Source of the DNA: Pseudomonadota bacterium
GTDB taxonomy: Bacteria; Pseudomonadota; Gammaproteobacteria; Burkholderiales; Methylophilaceae
Reading direction: 5' to 3'
DNA: 12,402 bases
Assembly: GCA_029549705.1 (NCBI GenBank)
Contig: JAKPIR010000172.1
Span: 1 to 12,402 of the forward strand
Under the pieces are notes generated by a model. It saw nothing but the letters and a program-made list of their open reading frames with translations. It was not told the origin of the DNA and did not search any database. Position numbers and translations under genes: made by a program. Shown one piece after another: positions 6,692 through 12,402 of the stretch. How positions within the stretch are numbered: position 1 is the first letter of the stretch; the number at the start of each line of letters is the position of its first letter.

Positions 6692-8068
6692 ATGAAAATC
6701 ACTTTTCTAGGCGCTACAGGCACGGTAACCGGCTCAAAATACCTCTTAACAAGTGAAACACCGCAAGGGGAAAAAAAACGCATTCTCATCGACTGCGGCT
6801 TATTCCAAGGGCTCAAACAGCTAAGGCTGAGAAACTGGGCTGCCCTACCCATTAACCCGCAAGATATTCAAGCTGTCATTTTGACGCATGCGCATATTGA
6901 CCATAGTGGCTATTTACCATTATTAGTTAAAAATGGCTTTACTGGCAAAGTGTATTGCACCGAAGCCACCCGTGACCTGTGCGAAGTCTTACTTTTGGAC
7001 TCTGCTTATTTGCAAGAAGAAGAAGCAAGATACGCCAATAAAGGTGGATTTTCTAAACATACGCCTGCGTTACCGCTCTATACGCAAGACGATGCACAGA
7101 AAGCCATTGCACTACTTACCCCTGTGCCGTATGAACAGGACATTGATTTGGGCGACGGCTTATTCGCCAAGCTTTTTCCGAATGGCCATATATTAGGCTC
7201 AGCTTTTGTGCACATCCACAATCATAAAACCTCAATTGTTTTTTCTGGTGACATTGGGCGACCTCATGACATTTTGATGAAAGCACCTGCAATCATCAAA
7301 CAGGCCGACTACCTAGTGCTTGAGTCCACTTACGGTAACCGCCTGCATGACAAATCTGACCCAAAAATTAGACTCGCTGAAATTATCAACCAAACCGTTA
7401 AACGTAAAGGCGTGGTCGTTATTCCCGTGTTTGCAGTGGGCCGTGCGCAAGAATTACTGTATTACATCCATTTACTTAAAGCGTCCAATGCCATCGCAAA
7501 GGATACGCCCGTTTACCTCAATAGCCCCATGGCAGTCGATGCTACTGCAATCTTCAATCATTTTAAAGATGAGCACCGCTTAACCCCAGAGCAAAGCCAT
7601 GCGCTCTGTCATACAGCCCATATTGTTAACAGCGTTGATGAGTCAAAACGATTGAATGCAACCAAGGGGCCAATGATTATTCTTTCTGCCAGCGGTATGG
7701 CCACAGGTGGGCGCATCGTGCACCATCTTAAAGCGTTTGCGCCTGACCCCAAAAATACCATACTTTTTGTTGGGTTTCAGGCGGCCGGCACACGCGGCGC
7801 TGCCATGCTGGATGGCGCTGAAAGCATTAAAATTCATGGCGAGTACGTGCCAATACGTGCGCAAGTGGAGTATGTTTCAAATTTATCCGCCCATGCAGAT
7901 TATTCAGAAATTATTGCTTGGCTACGCGGTTTTGAAAAACCACCGAAAAAAACCTTTTTAGTGCATGGTGAACCCGTGGCAGCAGATGCCATGCGCCTGC
8001 ATATTGAAGAACAATTACGCTGGAATGTTGAAGTTGCTGAATACTTTGAAACAGTAGAACTTAACTAG
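6692..8068 (+). CDS. Metallo-beta-lactamase-fold beta-CASP ribonuclease-like protein
   Basis: A 458-residue member of the group related to Ysh1/CPSF-73 and to bacterial MBL-fold RNA exonucleases. The N-terminal MBL part begins ITFLGATGTVTGS, with the zinc motif THAHIDHSG (His66, His68, Asp70, His71), GHILGS (His166) and SGDIGR (Asp187). The beta-CASP insertion covers about 200-390, with ESTYGNRLH and ASGMATGGRIVHHL. The C-terminus carries the final FLVHGEP motif. The active site looks complete. RNA is the likely substrate from the fold, but this is not proven for this branch. The ATG at 6692 with AGGA at 6680-6683 is preferred to the in-frame TTG at 6686. It is nearly fused to the upstream membrane-protein gene. 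Confidence 0.92.
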   Translation: MKITFLGATGTVTGSKYLLTSETPQGEKKRILIDCGLFQGLKQLRLRNWAALPINPQDIQAVILTHAHIDHSGYLPLLVKNGFTGKVYCTEATRDLCEVLLLDSAYLQEEEARYANKGGFSKHTPALPLYTQDDAQKAIALLTPVPYEQDIDLGDGLFAKLFPNGHILGSAFVHIHNHKTSIVFSGDIGRPHDILMKAPAIIKQADYLVLESTYGNRLHDKSDPKIRLAEIINQTVKRKGVVVIPVFAVGRAQELLYYIHLLKASNAIAKDTPVYLNSPMAVDATAIFNHFKDEHRLTPEQSHALCHTAHIVNSVDESKRLNATKGPMIILSASGMATGGRIVHHLKAFAPDPKNTILFVGFQAAGTRGAAMLDGAESIKIHGEYVPIRAQVEYVSNLSAHADYSEIIAWLRGFEKPPKKTFLVHGEPVAADAMRLHIEEQLRWNVEVAEYFETVELN

Positions 8069-8112
8069 ATTTTTCATTAAATTACCCGATTAAACGCTAC
8101 GTGAAAAAACAA

Positions 8113-8151
8113 ATGCTCTGGAAGCCTTATAAATAAAGGCTTCCAGAGCAT
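8113..8151. terminator. Perfect 16-bp hairpin in convergent gap (copy 2 of a repeated element)
   Basis: Arms ATGCTCTGGAAGCCTT (8113-8128) and its exact complement (8136-8151) flank the loop ATAAATA. It separates the convergent nuclease and NAD(P)H-hydrate dehydratase genes. Read on the - strand it is followed by TTTGTTTTTT, so it fits a rho-independent terminator for the dehydratase transcript; on the + strand it is followed by As and looks weaker. It shares loop and inner stem with 3828-3860. Confidence 0.75.
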
Positions 8152-8165
8152 CAAAAAAGTTACTG

Positions 8166-9032
8166 CTATTTTTGTTGTATGGATTGCAGTATATTTCGCA
8201 CCGCTAAAATCACTTCAGAAGCCGTGAGTCCGATTGGCCCAACCCCTTTTTTTACCAGTGCATCCGCGGCTGCGCCGTGTACATATACACCGAGTTTTGC
8301 GGCATCAATTGCCGCAAGACCCTGCGCCATCAAACTGCCAATGATGCCACTTAAGACATCGCCGGTGCCACCACTTGCCAACCCAACGTTACCAGAGGTG
8401 TTGATAAAATAATGATCTTCATCTTGCGCAATGACTGTGCCAGCGCCCTTAAGCACACATGTCGCTTTAAACCTCTTTGCCAGTTTTATTGCGATTTCTA
8501 GTCGATTTTGCGTCACCGTTTCATTGTTGCATGCTAGCATTCGCGCCGCTTCACCCACATGCGGGGTCAACACGGTTTCAGAAACGCGGTTTGCAACTGC
8601 AGTCGCTAAATACGTATGATTGGCAATAAGATTGAGCGCGTCTGCATCCAGCACAATAGGAACACTTTGATTCACCCAATATTCAAGCTGCTTAATCGCA
8701 ACGATTGACTGACCTAAACCAGGGCCAATCACCAGGCCATTTAATTGCGGCAATTGCGCAATTTCATCTAATGCGCGTAGCATGATTTCTGGCTGTAGAA
8801 AATCAACTGCCGGTGCGTTTTCACTTAACAGTGCAGCATAGATGCGGCCAGCACCGCCGTATAATGCTGCGCGCGCCGCCAGCAAAACTGACCCGACCAT
8901 GCCAGCAGCGCCGCCTATTACAGCCACACTGCCAAAAGTACCTTTGTGCGCATCTGCACTACGTAGCGGCAGGACGCCATCGAACATGTCTAGCGATAAA
9001 TAACGATTATCTTCTTGTTGCGTGTTATGCAT
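8166..9032 (-). CDS. nnrD: ADP/ATP-dependent (S)-NAD(P)H-hydrate dehydratase
   Basis: A repair enzyme converting hydrated, inactive NADH/NADPH back to the cofactor using ADP or ATP; ribokinase-like fold. At 288 residues it corresponds to the C-terminal (YjeF-C/CARKD) half of E. coli Nnr, so the epimerase domain (NnrE) is absent and must lie elsewhere. Motifs: HKGTFGSVAVIGGAAG (29-44), GPGLG (103-107), LDADALN (128-134), LTPHVGE (155-161), LKGAGTVIA (194-202) and SGNVGLASGGTGDVLSG (213-229), the last holding the catalytic-type Asp225. Its start overlaps the transporter stop by 8 nt and has no clear SD, suggesting coupling. It is followed by the hairpin at 8113-8151. Confidence 0.93.
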   Translation of the reverse strand: MHNTQQEDNRYLSLDMFDGVLPLRSADAHKGTFGSVAVIGGAAGMVGSVLLAARAALYGGAGRIYAALLSENAPAVDFLQPEIMLRALDEIAQLPQLNGLVIGPGLGQSIVAIKQLEYWVNQSVPIVLDADALNLIANHTYLATAVANRVSETVLTPHVGEAARMLACNNETVTQNRLEIAIKLAKRFKATCVLKGAGTVIAQDEDHYFINTSGNVGLASGGTGDVLSGIIGSLMAQGLAAIDAAKLGVYVHGAAADALVKKGVGPIGLTASEVILAVRNILQSIQQK

Positions 9033-10107
9033 TATTTGTTTTCACGGAAGTTCTTTTTGCCCAAATATCTAACAACGTGATGGTTATTGTCAGCGTGACT
9101 GGTCCCAGAATAAGGCCAGCCGCGCCAAAAACTAATAGCCCCCCAACAACGGACATAAAAGCTAAAACGGTATGAAGTTTTAGCCTGTTTCCAACAAATA
9201 CTGGTCTGAGCAAATTATCAATAGTACTCACAACCAATACACCCCAAATCGTCAGCATCAATGCACTCCCTGTATTGCCATCCAATGCTAAAAAGAGTGC
9301 CGCTGGCGCCCAAATAATAGATGCCCCCAGCATGGGCACAATAGCCAGTAAACTCATCACCAGACCCCATAAAAATGGCGCAGGTAAATCAAGCCACCAA
9401 AACATTAGCCCGCCCAGCAGGCCTTGTACGGCAGCAATGGCAAAGGTGCCATAGACGGTTGCATGAATGGTGTCACCAACACGCTGAATCATGTAATCCA
9501 TTTCATTATCTGAAAGTGGCGAAAGCGCTTTGATTGCGCCAATCGCTAAGTGACGGTCCCGAATGAAAAAAAACAGCATGTAAAAAATCAGGCAGATGCC
9601 TAACACCTGATACACCGAACCTTTAACAATAGCCCCAGCAACACCGCCCAGCCAAGCTGTAAAGCTTTTAAGTGTGCCGGGCAAGTCTACATATTTCTCG
9701 ACCTTATCAACAATTGGCGCCAATTGTGGCTGTGCCTCTAGCGAGCGCCGCCATTCGCCTGAGTTGATTTTTTGCTCGACTATCTGTGAACCTTTAACCG
9801 CCTGTATCACCAGTTGCTGCCCAACAAACAATGCAGGAATGACAACAATCAAACCAATTAAAAAAATTGAAATCAATGCAGCCAAGCCTGTGCGCTTAAA
9901 TTTAGCTTCTAGCCAGTTTTGTAGTGGCGTAAATAAAACAGCTAGCGTTAACGCCCAAGCAACCACAGCCAAAAACGGCAACGCCATTTTGTAACACAAA
10001 TAAATACCAAGAACGGTCACCATCATGAGAACGAGCGTTTGCACATGGCCGATAGTTCCCCAATCATCCGTCTGAACATCTTGCTGGGTTGGTGCCATTT
10101 CATCCAT
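9025..10107 (-). CDS. AI-2E family transporter (PerM/YdiK-like)
   Basis: A 360-residue inner-membrane protein with about eight hydrophobic segments. The first pair (about 27-70) is followed by a long extracytoplasmic-type stretch (about 80-145), then further membrane segments to the C-terminus. Family features include WALTLAVLFTPLQNWLE near the N-terminus and DNLLRPVFVGNRLKLHTVLAFMSVVGG near the C-terminus. Family members export varied small molecules or exchange ions, and AI-2 export was shown for only one member, so the substrate here is unknown. AAAGGA (10117-10122) fixes the start. It forms an operon with nnrD. Confidence 0.9.
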   Translation of the reverse strand: MDEMAPTQQDVQTDDWGTIGHVQTLVLMMVTVLGIYLCYKMALPFLAVVAWALTLAVLFTPLQNWLEAKFKRTGLAALISIFLIGLIVVIPALFVGQQLVIQAVKGSQIVEQKINSGEWRRSLEAQPQLAPIVDKVEKYVDLPGTLKSFTAWLGGVAGAIVKGSVYQVLGICLIFYMLFFFIRDRHLAIGAIKALSPLSDNEMDYMIQRVGDTIHATVYGTFAIAAVQGLLGGLMFWWLDLPAPFLWGLVMSLLAIVPMLGASIIWAPAALFLALDGNTGSALMLTIWGVLVVSTIDNLLRPVFVGNRLKLHTVLAFMSVVGGLLVFGAAGLILGPVTLTITITLLDIWAKRTSVKTNNA

Positions 10108-10175
10108 ACTTAGATTTCCTTTGTCCCAATACAGTAATTGTTATTCGCTAGGCCATAAGTAAGCGGCTGGCCTAT

Positions 10176-10181
10176 TTTATA
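10176..10181 (-). promoter_or_regulatory. Candidate -10 box for the transporter-nnrD operon
   Basis: TATAAA on the - strand lies about 70 bp before the transporter start, with no good -35 box. Just downstream, TAGGCCA (10149-10155) and TGGCCTA (10168-10174) form a 7-bp inverted repeat in the leader. No RNA family is recognised there. Confidence 0.25.
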
Positions 10182-10270
10182 TCAGTTACTAAACCGATGC
10201 AGACAAATAGCATGGCAGTAAGATATCTCTCTTAGTTACGGTTGCCACAATCTGCACGCCGCAAGATAAG

Positions 10271-10298
10271 AAAAAAGGCCTACATTGCTGTAAGCCTT
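10271..10298 (-). terminator. Rho-independent terminator of the tRNA transcript
   Basis: On the - strand a 10-bp stem (AAGGCTTACA with TGTAGGCCTT, one G-U pair) closes a GCAA tetraloop and is followed by six Ts. It lies 8 bp after the CCA end of the tRNA fragment, as expected for the original tRNA gene's terminator. This marks the left side as the original chromosomal flank. Confidence 0.85.
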
Positions 10299-10306
10299 AT
10301 TCAAAT

Positions 10307-10351
10307 TGGTGGCCCCCCTGTGAGTCGAACACAGCACCAACGGATTATGAG
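10307..10351 (-). pseudogene. 3' fragment of a CAT-anticodon tRNA (Met or Ile2), likely att site
   Basis: Read on the - strand: anticodon loop CTCATAA (10351-10345), 3' anticodon strand TCCGT, variable loop TGGTG, T stem CTGTG/CACAG around TTCGACT, acceptor strand GGGGGCC, discriminator A and encoded CCA. The bases upstream (TTGTA where ACGGA is needed) do not form the anticodon stem. No D arm or 5' acceptor strand (GGCCCCC) follows to the right. It is therefore the anticodon-loop-to-CCA part only, the classic core left by tyrosine-integrase insertion into a tRNA gene. Polarity places the inserted DNA to the right, with the rebuilt tRNA at its far end, outside the window. A simple deletion of the 5' half is the alternative. 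Confidence 0.8.
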
Positions 10352-10434
10352 TACAAGTGAGTAATCACTATCATCGCAGAAAGCTACAGAATTGTAAGTA
10401 ATTTTTTGACCGCTCCTGCATCACGCCCTGCAAA

Positions 10435-10534
10435 CCGAACCTATGCCGAACCTTTTTGTACAAAATCGCGGTTAGTTTTGTTGTAAAAATCATTAAAAAC
10501 AATCAGTTATCACTGCCGATCTCCGAACCGAACC
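10435..10534 (+). repeat. Four CCGAACC direct repeats
   Basis: CCGAACC occurs at 10435-10441, 10446-10452, 10523-10529 and 10528-10534, all in the same orientation; the last two share CC. The first two are spaced 11 bp start to start, about one helical turn. Clusters of short direct repeats near a tRNA att site can be arm-type integrase sites, which is a possibility only. Confidence 0.45.
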
Positions 10535-10666
10535 CGAGCCTCTGTTGAAGTTTTGGAGTGGGTACCAGTTGGTATAAAAAATATTCTTCTGAGTCAGCGT
10601 CTTTCTGGAGAGGTTGGGCTTCTTATCGGAAAGACAGCATCTAATGCGCTATCACAGCATTATTAA
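10487..10666 (+). pseudogene. Short coding-like remnant without start
   Basis: A frame open from 10487 to a TAA at 10664-10666. The later part reads like ordinary protein (SVEVLEWVPVGIKNILL and SGEVGLLIGKTASNAL), but there is no start codon or SD and I recognise no family. It could be the tail of a gene cut by integration or deletion, or chance. It lies between the CCGAACC repeats and the ada promoter. Confidence 0.2.
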
Positions 10667-10705
10667 TCAGAACGGACAAAGAATTTTTACTCTAAAGATT
10701 TATTG

Positions 10706-10718
10706 AATTCAAAAGCAA
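10706..10718 (+). promoter_or_regulatory. Ada box (AAT-N6-GCAA) upstream of ada
   Basis: AAT (10706-10708), six bases, then GCAA (10715-10718) matches the A-box/B-box arrangement described for methylated Ada binding at E. coli ada and aidB. It ends 11 bp before the -35 box, close to the E. coli layout. This predicts autoregulation in response to methylation damage. Confidence 0.55.
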
Positions 10719-10729
10719 GACTCGGAGTG

Positions 10730-10757
10730 TTTACATATTCTGGAACAAGTACATTAT
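10730..10757 (+). promoter_or_regulatory. Sigma-70-like promoter of ada-alkA
   Basis: TTTACA (10730-10735) and CATTAT (10752-10757) are separated by 16 bp, or ATTATC by 17 bp. They are followed by a leader of about 20 nt before the ATG at 10785. The imperfect hexamers fit a promoter that needs activator help from the Ada box just upstream. Confidence 0.5.
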
Positions 10758-10784
10758 CATTTGTACTTAACAAGAAGTTTCACT

Positions 10785-11867
10785 ATGGACACTAAAACTC
10801 AGAAAAACGCACTTGCCGATAGAATCCTTAATGATGACCGCTGGCTGAAAGTTTTAGCTAAGGATGCTAGTGCTGATGGCCAGTTTTATTATTCAGTAAA
10901 AACTACAGGGGTATATTGCAGGCCATCATGCGGCTCTCGCACGCCATTGCCGGAAAATGTTCAGTTTCATCTAACAACGCAAGATGCCGAGCAGGCAGGA
11001 TTCAGGCCATGTAAAAGATGCAAACCTAACCTTCCACCATTAAAGGAACAATTGGCCGCTAAGATTGCGCTTGCATGCAAACTAATTGAAGCATCAGACG
11101 AAATACCCAGCCTTACTGAATTGGCAGAAAAGTCTGGTTTAAGTATGTATCACTTTCACAGAACATTCAAAGCGATTACTGGACTTACACCCAAAGCCTA
11201 CTCAAAAGCGCATCGAGAAAATAGACTTAGAAACCAATTGCAAAAAAGCGATAGCATAACCAATGCTATTTTTGATGCAGGTTACAGCACTAATAGCCGA
11301 TTTTACGAACAATCTAATCAGGTATTAGGTATGACACCTTCCAATTATCGCTCTGGTGGTAAGAATACTGAAATACGCTTTGCTGTCGGAGAATGCTCAC
11401 TAGGCTCAATATTGGTCGCGAGTAGTCCTCTGGGAGTATGCGCAATTCTAATGGGTGATAGCCCTGAACCATTAGTTGAGGATTTACAGAATAGATTTCC
11501 CAATGCCAAATTGATTGGTGGTGATGCAACTTATGAAACAATCATTTCTAAAGTCGTCGGTTTTGTCGAAGCCCCAGAATTGGGATTAGATTTGCCTTTG
11601 GATATACGTGGCACTGCTTTTCAGCAAAGGGTATGGCAGGCATTACGGGAGATTCCAGCTGGTAAAACCCTAAGCTATTCAGAGGTGGCAAATAAAATCG
11701 GCTCACCTAAAGCAGTCCGTGCAGTTGCAGGTGCTTGTGCCGCCAATGCAATTGCAGTGGCGATTCCTTGTCATCGAGTAGTAAAAAATGATGGTGGTAT
11801 CTCAGGTTATCGTTGGGGTGTTGAACGTAAAAAAGCGCTACTAGACCGTGAGTCGTTAGAAGCATGA
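10785..11867 (+). CDS. ada: Ada: bifunctional methylphosphotriester/O6-methylguanine methyltransferase and AraC-type activator
   Basis: Full-length adaptive-response protein, 360 residues (E. coli 354). The N-terminal zinc domain has Cys45, Cys49, Cys76 and Cys79 (VYCRPSCGSR, then GFRPCKRCKP) with the same spacing as E. coli Cys38/42/69/72; the first accepts methyl from phosphotriesters. An AraC-type HTH follows (about 90-190, SLTELAEKSGLSMYHFHRTF and FYEQSNQVLGMTPSNYR). The C-terminal O6-methylguanine-DNA methyltransferase (about 195-355) ends in the suicide-site motif IPCHRVV, Cys329. The ATG at 10785 is chosen over an in-frame TTG at 10761 because AAGAAG precedes it and the TTG lies near the predicted transcript start. 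It overlaps alkA by ATGA. All key residues are intact. Confidence 0.96.
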   Translation: MDTKTQKNALADRILNDDRWLKVLAKDASADGQFYYSVKTTGVYCRPSCGSRTPLPENVQFHLTTQDAEQAGFRPCKRCKPNLPPLKEQLAAKIALACKLIEASDEIPSLTELAEKSGLSMYHFHRTFKAITGLTPKAYSKAHRENRLRNQLQKSDSITNAIFDAGYSTNSRFYEQSNQVLGMTPSNYRSGGKNTEIRFAVGECSLGSILVASSPLGVCAILMGDSPEPLVEDLQNRFPNAKLIGGDATYETIISKVVGFVEAPELGLDLPLDIRGTAFQQRVWQALREIPAGKTLSYSEVANKIGSPKAVRAVAGACAANAIAVAIPCHRVVKNDGGISGYRWGVERKKALLDRESLEA

Positions 11868-12402
11868 CTTTATCGTTAAACATACCTCTACCCAATGACT
11901 TCAGACTGCAAGATTTCCTTGAGTTTCATAGTCGTGATGCTTTAGGCATTTCAGAACGAACTACTAATAGCAGTCTTGAAAAGGGCATTCTATGGTCAGG
12001 GTTACCTGCTCGCATTCGCATTAGCTTTAAGCATGATACGGTCATGGCAGAATTATCATTGGATGGTGCTATGCCTGCGCAAAGTGAGTCTAAGTTTGAA
12101 TCTTTAGTACTCAATATGCTTGGTCTTAATCAACCAACGAACCGCTTTCAAGACACTTTTAAATCGCATCCACACATTGGGAAACTGATAGCAGAACAGC
12201 ATGGGTTACGGGTTCCACAGGCAGCTTCATTATTTGAAGCGCTGACATGGGCGATTACTGGACAACAGATTAGTCTAAGCGCTGCGATTTCAATTCGCCG
12301 CAAACTCATTCAGCATATAGGAATAACACACTCTAGTGGAATTGCCTGCTATCCAGACGCAGCACAAGTGACCATGATTTCTGAAGATGATTTCAGACTC
12401 TT
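11864..12402 (+). CDS. alkA: DNA-3-methyladenine glycosylase II (AlkA), 3'-partial
   Basis: Base-excision enzyme removing 3-methyladenine and other alkylated purines. The first 179 residues are present: the AlkA N-terminal beta domain (about 1-85, ILWSGLPARIRISF) and the start of the HhH-GPD fold (HPHIGKLIAEQHGLRVPQAA, then SLFEALTWAITGQQISLSAA). The QQIS block is typical of AlkA. The hairpin and catalytic Asp lie beyond the window end. The start at the ATGA overlap with ada places both in one Ada-controlled operon, an arrangement also seen as ada-alkA fusions or neighbours in other bacteria. Confidence 0.92.
   Translation, partial: MTLSLNIPLPNDFRLQDFLEFHSRDALGISERTTNSSLEKGILWSGLPARIRISFKHDTVMAELSLDGAMPAQSESKFESLVLNMLGLNQPTNRFQDTFKSHPHIGKLIAEQHGLRVPQAASLFEALTWAITGQQISLSAAISIRRKLIQHIGITHSSGIACYPDAAQVTMISEDDFRL

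Larger units (their letters stand above)
10352..12402. mobile_element. Putative integrated element, tRNA-distal end (partial)
   Basis: Inferred from the tRNA 3' fragment at its left edge; it runs past the window. The first 433 bp hold no convincing gene: a short inverted repeat AGTGA/TCACT (10356-10369), four same-direction CCGAACC heptamers (10435-10534), a coding-like stretch without a start (10487-10666), and the ada promoter. The cargo seen is ada-alkA. By hand count 9 of 22 arginine codons in ada are AGA/AGG, against 4 of 18 in the nuclease gene at 6692, mildly supporting a separate origin. No integrase, transposase or second att site is visible here. Confidence 0.45.

Noticed and set aside
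8813..9175. 120-codon + strand open frame across nnrD and the transporter gene
   Set aside because: It overlaps two well-supported - strand genes, and its composition is a shadow of their codons.
10149..10182. Terminator from the TAGGCCA/TGGCCTA repeat followed by TTTTATAT
   Set aside because: No + strand transcript ends here, the loop is 12 nt and the T run is broken, so it is more likely a chance or leader feature.
1..12402. CRISPR array, insertion sequence or toxin-antitoxin pair
   Set aside because: I found no regularly spaced repeats, no transposase motifs with terminal repeats, and no small gene pair of that type.

Overview
The window reads as a stretch of a moderately AT-rich proteobacterial chromosome, most likely betaproteobacterial. 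This is inferred from the BCAM0308-type protein, the short TraR/DksA-like regulator and the general gene mix. A genus cannot be fixed from sequence reading alone; Methylophilales-like or other Nitrosomonadales are plausible but unproven.

Left block, 1-3783, + strand: the 3' two-thirds of a phosphoketolase gene, an acetate kinase, a two-CBS-domain protein and a BCAM0308-family zinc-ribbon protein, in one tight run. Phosphoketolase makes acetyl-phosphate and acetate kinase turns it into acetate plus ATP, so the first two genes form an ATP-yielding carbon shunt. The CBS and BCAM0308-type genes are of the kind found in low-oxygen or stress loci. The phosphoketolase frame breaks 25 codons before its natural end. 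The lost C-terminus is still readable in another frame and overlaps the start of acetate kinase.

Middle block, 3784-8165: a short DksA/TraR-like regulator on the - strand is divergent from a cell-wall pair on the + strand (LysM L,D-transpeptidase, then a DUF882/MepK-like peptidase). Next come an uncharacterised membrane protein and a beta-CASP metallo-beta-lactamase-fold nuclease, closely coupled. Two related hairpins, at 3828-3860 and 8113-8151, sit in the two convergent gaps that bound this block. They share a loop and inner stem, and their outer stems differ by compensatory changes.

Right-centre block, 8166-10107, - strand: an AI-2E/PerM-family transporter overlapping a standalone NAD(P)H-hydrate dehydratase.

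Right end, 10271-12402: on the - strand, a tRNA terminator and the 3' part of a CAT-anticodon tRNA (anticodon loop to CCA) with no matching 5' half. This is the usual scar of integration into a tRNA gene. Its polarity places the old chromosome to the left and the inserted element to the right. The putative element begins with about 430 bp lacking a convincing gene (CCGAACC repeats and a coding-like remnant), followed by an adaptive-response operon: ada with a matching Ada-box promoter, then alkA with an ATGA overlap, cut by the window end. No integrase is visible in the window, so the element is inferred.
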